A DNA stretch of 64,000 bases from positions 620,001-684,000 of the forward strand of contig SNVD02014566.1 in the NCBI GenBank assembly GCA_013180625.2, in the 5' to 3' direction. This document shows, one piece after another, positions 45,958 through 58,520 of the stretch (positions are counted from its first letter, which is position 1; each line of letters opens with the position of its first letter). The DNA is from Boswellia sacra. Taxonomy: Eukaryota; Streptophyta; Magnoliopsida; Sapindales; Burseraceae. The translations under genes were made by a program, and so were the position numbers. A model generated the notes under the pieces. It did not search any database, had not been told where the DNA came from, and saw only the letters and a list, made by a program, of their open reading frames with translations.

Positions 45958-46367
45958 ATTGACTTCTACATTTCCTACGTTTCAGCCTTACAAAAGCAAA
46001 TAGGGTTCAAATTTCAATGCCTAAACCTCGAAGTTATTGTCCTTCTAATACTACAGGGGATACTAAAGAATTAGTGGCTAATTTATAGGATATTTTTAGA
46101 GTAAAAAATGAAAATATGACTTATTATATATAATAATAAAACTAAAATATAAGCTAAACTTCCATGATTATGAGTTGTAACATAAGATTTTCAATTAAAT
46201 TACATAGATGAAAGACGGGTAAGTGTATAACACTAGTTAACCAGGTAGGCTACTAAATGTTTTACATGATAATAATTCAATTAAAATGATTTTTTTAATT
46301 TTTAGGAGGGGCTGGCCTCCTATCCCTTCTTGGGTCGGCCCTTGTCTATAAGTAATAATATAATAAT

Positions 46368-46560
46368 AATATTACACCTACAACTCATTTACAACTAACT
46401 CTCTCTCTACAATATAAATTGGTAAAATCTTATTAGAGATAGGTAAAATCTTATTAGAAAATATATTATCATTATAACTTATCTTATTTTTTTTTTAACT
46501 CATTCAGTGAATTTTTGTCAACTAAGGTTACAAGGAGTTTATTGTAGACGTAACATTGCT
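46368..46560. mobile_element. MITE, family 1, copy d
   Basis: The left end ATTACACCTACAACTCATTT is inverse to the right end TTATTGTAGACGTAACATT. The inner pair TAAATTGGTAAAATCTTATT and GAATTTTTGTCAACTAAGG fits the family. A short internal duplication of GGTAAAATCTTATTAGA is specific to this copy. Confidence 0.65.
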
Positions 46561-48473
46561 TATAATATAAACAATATAAAAGGCTAAAAATGAAGAAATT
46601 CCATTTAGTCAAGGATAACTTTTTAGACAATTTAAAGTCTATTGATGTTGTCAAATATCTCTTATATTTCTACTTAGGAAAACCTTTAAACTCTTTCCAA
46701 GCCCCTCTCTTAATTTTTTTAAAATTTAAATTATATTTAAAATGCAAATTACCAAAAAAAAATCCTAAATCCCAAGAGATAGTTGCCGCAAACTATATAA
46801 TTCGATCACTGAAACTCTTTTATCCCCAATCGCTTCGTTCTTTCAATTTTTTTGAACTCCATTATTAATCTCTTTATCTCTTTTAACTCAGTAAATAACT
46901 AGGAAACTTTTGATTTCTCCAATAAGCAAGAGGAAAGCTTGATTGAATGTTCATAAGCCTTGTTTACCAAAATTAAGTGAATCGCGAGATAATATGCACG
47001 GTGCAAGAGTAAATGAAATTTTCCTCTTACTTTTTTCTACTAAAGGTCGGACTTGAAACATGTTGCATGCTCACCTTGACCTGATAATGTATATGCAAAA
47101 AAATGAAGGCCACGGCCAAGAACAAGGAAACTCCACCATAAATGATGCATAGCACATAATTAAAAGCACCAACAAATTCTTTCTTCCATTTGCCAGTAAA
47201 AACAAATAACTATAGACAATGGCTTTGCAATACTGTTTATCTCCCACTGAAGTTTCTTCTACTATCTCATACTTCTTCTGATGGATAAACTTAAATTGGT
47301 GGATTCGCATCATGAAATTTTTTGGTTTTAATTCGGATTGACAATCAAAAACATAATTTACTTAGTTTATGGTCTTTCATAAGTTGTTAATTTTTTTTTT
47401 CTTTTAAGAGGAATCGTTCAAATCGAAAAGGGCCGTATTCTTTTTAATAAATTTAAATTAAAATACAACTTAAAGGAGATTTTGCAGGACTTGTATAACA
47501 ACACTCCATACCTGAAGATAGACAACACTCAAATGAATCAATTATGAAAGTGGGAGAACCATTTAAGCCCACTAAGATACCTTTTTCAGAATGGGCCTGT
47601 ACCTACAAAAAGTGGTTTGGACTTTTGTTTCGTGGAGCCCAAATTAAAATTATCGAAAGATGAGTGATTACATTCAATGGTTCTTGCCTTCAGATTTAGC
47701 AAGTGAGAAAGCAAGCACAGCTCCGAAACTATTGGCGGAACACAAGGTGAACATCGTTTCCTGCCATATGTCAGTAAAGAAACCAAAATCTGGTTTCCAA
47801 TTCGGCTTCGACACAACTTTTCTCGAATGGTTTAACCCGCCCAAAGTTTTTGCTGTCAACTTCCTCATCTCTCTCTCTTTCTAATAAATGCAAAAATCAC
47901 GCTCCACTAAATGGGTACAAAACACCAGCTTTTGAGTGTTGTCCGCAGTCAAACCAACAACCACACACCACACCACACCACACCACCACCCAAAATATAA
48001 TGACAACCCAATCACCACCTAAACAAAACCACCCCACCCTGTGCGGTGGGTTGCTACAATTCTCACCCTACGATCCCCTCCTTTTTTTTTCTTCGGTTAA
48101 AAAAAAAAAAATTATGTGAAAATGGGGAAGCAACAAAGTGACCAAAGTCAGAAAGTGGACCTGGGGGTGTGGGTGCGCAACCCATCACCCACGGCGCACA
48201 TTAGTTACCAACCCCTCGCACACCTAAGCGGTGGTCTCATCCATCTAGTAGATCTCAAAATCAGCCGCACACCCCTCCCCACCCCCCCAATCAATATGTC
48301 ACCAAACCCCACTTTCTCCTCCACCACCAACACCAACACCAACACCAACAAAACACTTTCGTTTTATTTTTTTCAACTTCCCTTTTCTCCTCCTCTTATC
48401 TCTTCTTTTTCCTTCTTAACCTCCGCAACCCACCTCCCTTAACCTACGCGCCCCCCACGCTCCTTGAACCACC

Positions 48474-49535
48474 ATGTCCTCCTCTCCCCCTGCCCAAGAT
48501 CCAGTCTCCCAAGATACACCCGCGCCTGTTTCTCTACCTGCGCCGCTGACACAACCACCCTCTGTCAATCCCCGCCGCCTCCCTCCGCCATGTTGGTCCC
48601 ACGATGAGACCGTTGCTCTGATAGACGCTTACCGTGACAAGTGGTACGCGCTCCGTCGTGGCAACCTTAAGGCCACCCACTGGCAAGAAGTCGCCGACGC
48701 CGTGGGTCGACGATGCCCCACCGCTTCCCCACCGAAAACGGCCGTCCAGTGCCGTCACAAGATGGAGAAGCTACGGAAGCGGTACCGCACGGAGATCCAG
48801 CGCGCCAGATCGATGCCTCTTTCTCGATTTTCGTCTTCTTGGGTTCATTTCAAGAGAATGGACGCGATGGAGAAGGGTCCGTCGGTGAAACCCGATTACA
48901 ATTCGGATAGCCCAGATGAAGATGACAACGACGACGAAGACGATGAAGATATCAATCAAGATTTGTATCAAGATCGACCCAATTTCAAAAACGGTGTAGC
49001 CAACACAAGGAGTGTTCATAATTTGTATCGTAATGGAATAAGTACGGGGCCGAGCGGCGGCGGCGGCGGTGGCGGATTTCGAATCAGAATTCCCACAGGA
49101 GTCAGTATAGCCCAACCTGGGCCGAAAATGTATGCAAAGATTGGAGCAAACCCTAACCCTAACGCTAACCACAATTCAAGTTTCAATCCGAAAACGAATT
49201 TCGGGTCTGGGGCAGGTTCAGGGTCGGGTTCAGGGTCGGGAGTGAATTATGGGACAAGGGTTTTGAGAGGATGTGAAGAGCCGCCGACGGTTAAGAGAGA
49301 AAGAGAGCCGGTTGCAGAGATGGTGGCGGCTATAAAGATGTTGGGAGATGGGTTTGTGAGAATGGAGCAGATGAAGATGGAGATGGCAAGAGAGATAGAG
49401 ACTATGCGTATGGAAATGGAGATGAAGCGGACGGAGATGATATTGGAGTCTCAGCAGAGAATTGTGGAAGCTTTTGCCAAGGCAGTTTCCGAGAAGAATA
49501 AGAAGCCCAAAAGGATGCCTTCACCTGAGTCGTAG
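48474..49535 (+). CDS. Trihelix transcription factor, SIP1/ASIL-like
   Basis: A nuclear DNA-binding protein of the plant trihelix (GT factor) family. A single exon of 353 residues, intronless as usual for the SIP1 clade. The N-terminus is Pro-rich. The trihelix domain runs from about residue 41 to 130: CWSHDETVALIDAYRDKWYA, then THWQEVADAVGRR, QCRHKMEKLRKRYRTEIQ and the extra helix SSWVHFKRMDAME. An acidic block (EDDNDDEDDEDINQD), poly-Gly and Gly-Ser runs follow. The C-terminus is a Met/Glu-rich coiled coil (MEQMKMEMAREIETMRME, VEAFAKAVSE), the conserved SIP1 tail used for pairing. Coding DNA is far more GC-rich than its surroundings near the start. ASIL1/2 in Arabidopsis repress seed maturation genes; a similar role here is inference. 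Gene order suggests an At2g44730 counterpart. Confidence 0.93.
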   Translation: MSSSPPAQDPVSQDTPAPVSLPAPLTQPPSVNPRRLPPPCWSHDETVALIDAYRDKWYALRRGNLKATHWQEVADAVGRRCPTASPPKTAVQCRHKMEKLRKRYRTEIQRARSMPLSRFSSSWVHFKRMDAMEKGPSVKPDYNSDSPDEDDNDDEDDEDINQDLYQDRPNFKNGVANTRSVHNLYRNGISTGPSGGGGGGGFRIRIPTGVSIAQPGPKMYAKIGANPNPNANHNSSFNPKTNFGSGAGSGSGSGSGVNYGTRVLRGCEEPPTVKREREPVAEMVAAIKMLGDGFVRMEQMKMEMAREIETMRMEMEMKRTEMILESQQRIVEAFAKAVSEKNKKPKRMPSPES

Positions 49536-51666
49536 AAGAAGAAGAAAATAATTGTAGTAATGGCGCTTTTGGTCTTTTAACTCTTATGACTTCCATATGT
49601 AAGATTGCTAGTTTTTTTTTTTTTTTTTTAAGTTAGATTTCCAAGGCATAATATTGTAGAATTTTTTTTTTCCCTTTTTGGTTTAATTCATTCTTCTGTT
49701 AGTCTTTGTTAGGACAATAGGGAACTCGATAAGCTGTTGTTTTTGTTCTTATAAATGTGCTCTTCTTCTCGTAATTTTCTCTCTGCATTTGTATAGCTCT
49801 GAGTGTATTTGTGATCAGAGTTGTTCCTGTTGTTGTTATTGCCTAGATTATGTTTAGATTGAGTAACAAATCTTCAATCAGAGTACAACCTTTGGAGTTT
49901 ATATGTTGAGTTGAGTATGCACACAATAACAAAGACATGAATTGACTTTTTAACAACATCCCCTCGGCAATGGCAATGTATTGTTATGTGTCAATTGTAA
50001 ATGGAATACTAGGTTTGTTTTGTTTCTCACAGTTCTCACGCAAGAATGAACGGTTCTCAAGTGTGAGTGGAAACAGTGTTTTGCTTTGTGTTTGAAAGTT
50101 GAAATTGGTGACCAAAGATGTCAGGTTTTATATCTCCCGATTCTTGCACAGTTGCATTTGTTCTTCATGTCAAAGTATGAAATCATTTTTTCAACTTTTC
50201 GCTGCCACCTCATGTCTCTCATTTCAATTTTATGTGTTGTTTTTATCATGATTTGTTCTGTATATTGTGTTACTCCTCAGCCACCCGCATGGGAACAATA
50301 AAATTTTCATGATCTTTGACTCTTTGTGCGTGCTTCTAGTTTCTTATGGTAGTGTTTAAAGGACTGTTGCTAATGCCTGTAGCCTCCTTCCAACTTTGAT
50401 ACAAGATTGGATCATTATTCTTTTAAATTGTACGCGATTTAATGACCAAATCTTTTTCTAGGTTTAACAATCCAACACATTTTACTTGTACTCTAGGAAA
50501 ACCAGGTCCACAGTGAACTGTATCTCTCTCATAAATCCAACTTTTGCGAGTGAACGACATGACAATCACCTATTTTCATAAGCGGAGCGGATAACGTGTA
50601 GGTCTTTTGATGTTACGATAAATTGTTTCCTGGAAATGGATGATATGTCCTTAACAATAAATGGTTTCCCGACAGCTGAATCCAGCTTGAAATCCCAGTC
50701 CAAAGATGCTCTCAATTAATCAACGCTAGTCATTTTCTTAAAATTAAACCAACCTTATGTTTGGTTTAAGTTCTTAAATACAACAATAGATAGAATTGTT
50801 TCCCAAAATTTTGTATAATTTTAAAACAAATTGTTTGTTGGTTTTTAATTCTTACTATTTTGTCTGTTAGATTCTTGAGATTAACAATGATGCCAAAGTG
50901 AAGAGAACGATGGAATGGGAAGGCCACAGCCTCCTGCTCTTGCCTGGCCATTTTCTTTGGGTGTAGTGGCATTGCTTCATTGGCATACAAGGCGATCAAG
51001 TAAATTTACTCTGTTTCTCACCAAATATGTAGTGTACTAGTGCTAGTGCTGCAAGCTGTCACACTTACATTGCGGCTTCTATGACAAGATTTTTGTTGGC
51101 TGATGAGTAGACTGTTGGGCTTGCGGGCTCAACCTTATTATTTATGCGTTTGTTGACAGGAGTCTTGTCTGGTTTCTTCTTGTTCTTTGTTTTTGTCTAT
51201 ATAACCCAGTGAATTCCTCTCGTGAGTAAAATACTTCTATGCACTTTGTATAACAAGTTCTACTAGGGATTTGATCTAATGGATAATTAATGCATTGTAT
51301 AGTTTGCGTAACACAAGTTCTCTATTAAAAAAAAGAAAAAAAGTACATACGCTGGTGGATTCTCAGTATGATTATTGCATAATTTGAGTCTTGAACAAAC
51401 AACCCAACAAATTGTACTTACAAAGTAGGAGACAATCATATGGCAAATACTAAGATACAAAAGCTGGTCCCAAAGGGTTAAAAAACAAGATAATTCATTT
51501 GTACCCAAAATCACAAATGATAAAATTAAGATTTGATCCTATTTACAGTATATCTATAGTATCAGCTTTAGAAAGGAAAAAAAAAAAAAAAAAAGCATGC
51601 AACAATCTGGAAGAGCATGATGATAAAGAAAGACAGTTCTGAATGTTGGTATCGAGTTTGGGATTT
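49536..51666. other. Intergenic between the trihelix and cyclophilin-like genes
   Basis: The two genes converge. Poly-T runs at 49612-49630 and 49661-49671 lie in the likely trihelix 3' UTR. The remaining short ORFs have no recognisable domain. Confidence 0.45.
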
Positions 51667-54600
51667 TCATGACCTCGTCTTGAGTCGTTTGAACTTTATC
51701 AAAACAGGCTTTTGTAATACAGAGACGTTAATATTGCTCCATACCTCTGGTTTCACTTGAAGTTGTGCAATTCTCTCAGCTATTTCCATGTCTTCTGGAA
51801 GAACAAAACCAAACACAGTGTAGGCTGTTTTCCACTCCTTGTGATTGGCCAGGCTTATAAAGAATTCTGGGCCAGAACTAACCCAGGCGACTGATCCTCT
51901 TCGTATTTCTGAGCACAATTCTGGCGGAATTCCCCTAAATGTGGCCTGATGTGCTTCAAGTGTTCCTTGAATTAGAGCAAATGGAGGGCCAAATGTAGCC
52001 TGCAAAGCTCATTTGGAGTGGAAAGCTTTTTTGAGGCAAATTTAGAGATCGTAGAAAAGAAAAGATAATGTCCTTTTACAGGTTACAACTGAAAAAACAA
52101 TTAAACACGTACTCTTGGGTCTCTCTTCAATTTATAGCAACCATATATGAACAAATAATAATAATAACAAAAATAGAAGGACACACTGGCTATGCAAGTT
52201 GCCTAACATTCAAAGGCGCAAAAAAATAAAGTTTGGTGCAAAAACATTAAAACAAACAAAAATCAAAAAAGCCAGTTAGTGGTTTTAAATCTTTAACAGT
52301 AGCATCCTCAAACAAAAATGTTAGGCTGTATTTAAATCATGTTATCCAGGATGAATAGCCTTCGCAGAGACATTTAATTGGTATTTTCACAAATTACTTA
52401 GATTGTAATTCCATTTCACTAAAATAATGACTTAAAAGTAACAACTTATTTAATTAGTATTCATGTACTTAAGACTCTCTCTTATTTCGATATTGTTAAC
52501 TACATTTCCAATACCAGAGAAGACCGGTTCCTTCAGGAAAAATGATGACACTTTTTCATAACTAGAAGCATAATATCAAGAATTTTGAAGCAGTAGCATG
52601 ACTTATAAAAATTTGAAAAGAAATGGCATGGGGGAGAGGATCAGGGGGAAAAAAGAAAGTACAATTTTCTCCCGTAATCCCATTACACCATTAGCACTCA
52701 AAATTCTCTGTCTAAAATTTTGTTTTTAAGACAAAATAACAATTCAATAGTAGAAGCAACAAAACAGAATGGAAGTGAAAAGAAAAATTACATGTTCAAT
52801 GTGATTTCCTTTTGAATCCCAAATGGCCCCCCTGCTTTCTGCACGGTAAAAGTGGCAACCTGGACAATGTCGCAATGCCAACAGCTCCAGGATATAAGCA
52901 ACAGAAAGTGGCGCACAATCAGATAAAAGCTGCAAACATAGAAAATCACAACATTGCTGGGAAGTCAAAGGTAATTCTCATTCATTGATCAGAGTCAAAT
53001 AAAATACACAATCAACAAAAACTGAAGTAGTTTCAATGGAAAATTTAAGTCATTTACTTATGCATTGGGATAAAAGTTAAAAGCAAGTCCAGACCACAAA
53101 GATAAACCCAAATGGATACCGGGATGTAAAAACTACAAAAACTGTATCCCACTGTCATGTGCCACAATTGAAGAGCAATGCGTGGGCTTCGCTCAAAAGA
53201 TTTAGCAGGAAAATAAGGGCTTAGCAAAAATGACAAAAGAACAGAATAACAATGTTTGAACTACAAACCATTTTTACCAGTTGAGAAACAGATAGATGCA
53301 AAAACAAACATGTGTCATCAAAATACTGACTAGTGATGATACTTATACAATCATACTATGAATATTGTACAAAAAGAACGTTAAAACTAAGCCTGGAGAT
53401 GAACCCTTACTTTTATATGAAGAACCCCATATTCAGTTTCCAGTCCAACAATTCCCTATAAGACAAAAACCATATTAGCTCAACAAAATTAAGACAAGAA
53501 TTAAGATAAAGAATTAACTATGCAATCCATGCACATGTTGACACCAATATCAATACAACAGGGCAATCCTCCCACGCCATCATTTACAAACTCACAGTAC
53601 GGCAACGTATCTTTTCCGACTAACTCTATTACAAACCTAAATACATGACATAAGTTTCTACAGGTTTTAAATTCTTTAAATTACTGCAGATTTCAAAGAG
53701 ATGAGACAGTACTGCAAGAAAACACATATATTATATGTTGTAAGTTTATACTAACATTTAAAGACCGAGATTCAGTATCAAGCTTACCTCTCCTTTTCCA
53801 AAGACTAGTCCAGAAGTCCATATAACTTGATCACCTGACTCTCGCCTGTCAGGTTCCAAAGTATCCTTTTGTTTTTTCAGCCAACACTAAAGACAAGAAG
53901 AAGACAACAACAATCTTAGGATCATGTAGCACTTGCTTCTCATTATCTCATACACGACTAGCAACATCACGTAGGACATAAGCCTCAAAGAGGTCAACAC
54001 TGATCATGCCCCTACGGAGCATATCACCCTTTGCCAAATATCAAATTGATCAGAGTTACATTGAAACACATCTGATCAAGAGAAATATTCAAATTCTGGA
54101 CGATATATTTCTTCACATGCAATTCATATTCCTTTGGCAGCTCTAAGAAATTACTGATTAATTTTAATATTTCAGGGAACATAAGGAGCTCCTATAATTT
54201 ATAGGCAATACATGTTCTTCGCATCAATGTACAAAAATTATTATAACCCCAGGACCTGATTCGTTTCATTGTGAAAAAAAAAATAATAATAAAATAAAAA
54301 GTTTTTCTCACTCTTTTCCTACAATAAATGCTGACCTGCAGTAAAAAAATGTCTTGAACAACCAACCTAAATAATAATTAAAATTTGCTGAATTTAAAAC
54401 ATATCTCTGAATTTCACAACCCATATATAAGAAACGAAGAAAATCTACCAAACCCAGATTATTCAACGAAAGAGAGAAGGATAATTAAAAAAAAAAAAAT
54501 GAGTTTGATTGACAAAGATTAAAATACGAACAAGAATGAAGAAACAGAGTGCACACCTCACCAAATCTAGGCCCACAAGCTTGTTTATCGCCACAGAAAA

Positions 54601-54988
54601 CCCAAGAATCACACAAACAAGACCCATGAGCACCCCTACACATGTCCTTGCACGCCATGCAACACTCCTCCGAAGAATTAACCTTGAAATCAGCGCCCCA
54701 TTTCACTGCATCACCCCACAGCTCCAAATGCTCAATTCCTTTGCAGCACTTTATTCCGTCATCTCCTTGGCCGGCACCACCTTCACTGACGGTTGAAACC
54801 GAGGAGATGTTATGAGGGCTGGGTTTAAAGGATGCAGAGAAGAAGAGATAAACCATGAAACAGGAGATAATGGCCAAGAAGAAAAGAACAAAAAGAGCAA
54901 GACGGCCGAGTTCTGATTGCTTCCGACCCATTTGAATTAACAAACCCAGAAATTGTTTCTCTTCATTCTTTTTATTCATCATCACCAT
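51667..54988 (-). CDS. Membrane-anchored Cys-rich/cyclophilin-like protein
   Basis: Five minus-strand exons join in frame: 54557-54988, 53788-53886, 53411-53455, 52792-52929 and 51667-51999, giving 348 residues. A second possible start (MGRKQSELGR at 54931) would give 329. A single hydrophobic helix at about residues 30-50 (LALFVLFFLAIISCFMVYLF) after a basic N-terminus predicts a type II membrane protein with a lumenal C-terminus. A Cys-rich domain follows (CCKGIEHLELWGDAVKWG, ECCMACKDMCRG, CLCDSWVFCGD), resembling PAN/apple folds. The last part looks like a diverged cyclophilin: CAPLSVAYILELLALRHC, CHFYRAESRG, ALIQGTLEA, EFFISLANH and YTVFGFVLPEDMEIAERI. Several cyclophilin active-site residues are altered, so isomerase activity is doubtful. 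The protein type is known in plants as cyclophilin-like; its role is unknown. Confidence 0.82.
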
Positions 54989-57900
54989 CTTGATGGTTAA
55001 ATTAAAACAGGGGACTCTGTTTTTTATTTTGGTTGTGCAGAGCTGTCATGGCCAAGTTATCCTCTACCTCTAATGGCATTGCATTTGCATGTATTAGACA
55101 CGTATATGTTTCTACCGATCGTGATTTGTAAAACCGAGCTCATGCCAATTGAAACGAATTTCAAAGAATATAACTTCATATTCTATATATAGACTAAACT
55201 TACCTCATCAAGTTTCATGTTAACGAGTCAATATATTCCAAGTTAAAGGTCTACAAGTCAATATATTCCATCTCGCTCTTTACGGTTTTCTACTTTTTTT
55301 TTTTTCCTTTAATTGTTAGGAAAGAATTTAGTCGTCACTTTCCCTCCCTCCAGTTCTGCTTTAGCTTTTTGGACTCGAACATAAAAGCTTTCACTGTTGT
55401 CGAGATATATTACTAAATTCTGTTCACATTACCCACATGTTGAAGACTCCTGTAACCAGAGAGACGATACCAAGCTGTAGTTATGTTCTCCGATGTTGTT
55501 GCACACTAGAAAATGAATATTTCTTTTAATTTCATTTACATGCAATTTTGTTCTTTAATATTCATTGCACCGCCATTGTCTACAATTCATTGCTTTATTC
55601 CTTTGTTTTTTTTTTTTCAATTTTTTTCCTCTCCATTAAATTAAGCATCTTCAAGTGTCTCCATTAAAACCATCAAACCGTAAAAAGAATTATTCTTTGA
55701 GCAAATAACTAGCTGAATTTCCATAAAGCAAGGAGTATACGCATTTCCTACGTTGCAGGATGATAATCAAGAATTTCTATACAGCAAACAGATATGATAG
55801 CCGCACATGCACATACATTGAATTATAGATTACAAATATAAATAAGATACAACGCTTTGATACACAAACTCCAAATTATTCACTTACTCAAAATCTGTTT
55901 ACAGAGCCGCATTACATTATAGGGTTGAACAGAAAGGCAAGTTAAAGAATGTCTTTAAGGACTTTGAGAAACAAAATTCAGCAGAGCATCAAAGAAAGTA
56001 AAAGATTGTTGCTGAGCAAAATACATGACAAGCTATACCCTGTAAGGTAAAAACCACGTTACAGGAAAATGCAATAATCATATATACAAATAAGCAGTTT
56101 CTACTATTCCCCCTCAAAAGCAGAGTAGATTTAAAATACCTTACCAACAACACGGCACTGGACCACCAACAGCTATAACTCTACCTACACCGTAAACGCT
56201 ACATCATGGTGTTAACAACGGGAAGCTCCATTAGTTTTCTAGAAACTCTGCTTCCCGGTCCCAGAAATAGCCAAATCCCAAAATAATTTTCCTTAAAAGT
56301 GTTAAAAAAGTTATAATCAAAACTAATACAATGGATAATCCTATACTAGATGGAAAAGAAATTTCATTGTAAAACAAATTTCTCAGACATTCCAGCGCCT
56401 AAAGCAAAAACAGCATTGAACAATAAACAAAGATGAAGAACAGCTACCACACAATAAAACAGTCTAGAAAGCCAAAATGGAAAAATATGTTTGGCACTTG
56501 AAATCAGACCTACACAGCAATCGAAGATCAAGAACTCCACTTACTAAAATCCTAGATGCCTAGACAACATGAACAGTAAAAAAATCATAGACATGAAATT
56601 CATTTAATTTACAACGTTTTTAAAAAACAGCCACAGTTAACCGCGGCAGCAAACTTAGCTTCTCAAAAAGTAATTAGGGTAGAAAATTGATGCTAACTAA
56701 TTGATCTAAAACTTTCTAGTTAGCATACACAAGCAAAGAACCCTTAGTTAATCCCCTAGAACAATCCCCACCATCTCGTAAACCATTTGGAATGGTAATG
56801 TCTAGCTGGTTTTGTATAACAGAACCCCTGCAATATCAATTTTACATCAACCAACTAAATAGATCCCATTACTCATATTCAATCATCATCCCACATTTCC
56901 CAAGATTATAGTCAGAACTTGCAAAGCAATAAAACAATATCCAAATCAATGGTTTATGTGCTTCTAACCAGCCATAAATACTCCAACTGTCCATTCTACG
57001 GCCTTATCCAGAAATGCAGTGGTGTATTTGAATGAAATTAAGTTCAGCTGGTCAGAAATTTTGCAGATATTTTTATCTGATAAAGGGGAGTGTGATTTCA
57101 AACGTCCAGTGTCCCCCACTTTTAGATAACAAATTGAAAGAGCTTTCATAACCCCCCCTCCAGAAGCAATTATCCAACAAAACAATAGTTTTAATGGCAC
57201 AAATAATGATCACTACAAGACAATGGTCCAGTTAGTTACATAAAAACCCAACCAGCTGAACAAGAGATTGCTATTATCAATCCATAACGTCATGTTAAAA
57301 TAAATGGCAGAAGTTAGAATATATGGCAATTGTTGTATAATCAAACAGATCATACTTTACCTTTAGTGATGAACATAGCAGTTTCAAACTTTCAGCTGAT
57401 ATACTCCAGTAAGGCCTACTCAAACTCAGAAGACCATAAATTAAATGCAAGAAATACAAACTTACCATATTCCTTTAGAAAAGATATCAAACCCAGGACA
57501 CTGACAATGCCAAAAACAATGGGTAAACGAATGTCAAGTGTTAACAATTTCATGTATTCTTCTCCTTATAAGTTCATTTTCCCCCAATTGGATCCTAGAT
57601 TCAAATTCCAAAGAAAAGCAAAGCTCAAGGCAAAATCAGTAGTCTAATTGCTTAACAAGCCGTGACCTGCAGGCTAAGCACGTTCAACAATTCTTACCAG
57701 CTTTTCTATGTGGTTCCATGCACCACTAGTTTAAGGTCAAGGAAGCTTGTCATGACTACACAATAAGTGCTCATTGAATGCTTCTTATAGCCATCAGTTA
57801 GTTGCTTGTTAACCCACCATCATATTTTCTTTCAGGGTTGCTTCTCTGGAAGCAGTACATAATCCCATACAGCAAATGCCTTCTAATTCTTAGTCAAAAC

Positions 57901-58520
57901 TTATCCAATGAATTGAGCATAGCAAAATATCCAAAAATTCTTTACCACATACAAAAAAACCTTAATCTCTCATCAATACTTTCCATTAAACAGATGATGC
58001 AGACACCTCCACATTGTCCATCAAGTGGAGTTCTTATATTGAGAAAATAAAAGAAGCAATTCATACATATCACATACCAAGCACTTCTTGTTTTCATCTC
58101 TAAACGAGTGAATTTTCCTTACAGAATAAACTTTAAACTTGACAAGTAGCCAGTCTGCAGAACCATGAATGGCTTAAACCAGTGCAGCCCTTCTTTAACT
58201 ACAAAACTTATTAAGTTAGGACATATAGAGGCTACTGTGCTCAGCAACATGCTCCTCTCCAAAATTGTAGGCATCCTAATGCAAAAGCTTCATAGTCCAC
58301 ATCCTACAGCAGCCTCTTTGTCATGTCAAATCTGTTCCATAGAAAATTCACTTGTAACCATAGGGCTCCTTTTTTGCGAATCATACCTCTTAAGGAAAAT
58401 GGAGAGATGTCAAAGTCTTCAGTCAATCGTTTTCTCTCCACTAAAAGATACACTTAAGGAAGAAAAGTTCAATCCATTGGAAGATGAATGAAAATGGCTC
58501 TAAAAAATGTTTGACTTACA
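54989..58520. other. Region between the cyclophilin-like and hnRNP Q-like genes
   Basis: The part near 55000 is the promoter of the cyclophilin-like gene. From about 55800 to 58520 the DNA may include 3' UTR of the three-RRM gene, because a strong splice donor lies directly after its stop codon. ORFs at 57330-58491 on the plus strand show no domain. No other gene is supported. Confidence 0.4.
58510..58520 (-). promoter_or_regulatory. Candidate 5' splice site of a 3' UTR intron
   Basis: On the minus strand the stop TGA (58523-58521) is followed by T and then GTAAGTC, a near-perfect plant donor at 58519-58518. If used, the first 3' UTR intron begins one base after the stop codon. Confidence 0.45.

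Larger units (their letters stand above)
45510..48473. other. Intergenic between the ankyrin relic and the trihelix gene
   Basis: It holds a 43-bp tandem repeat, a family 1 MITE (46368-46560) and one possible orphan membrane-type exon (47081-47209, minus). The last 600 bases before the trihelix ATG are C- and CT-rich with ACCACACC repeats near 47962-47990 and form a pyrimidine-rich leader. Confidence 0.45.
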
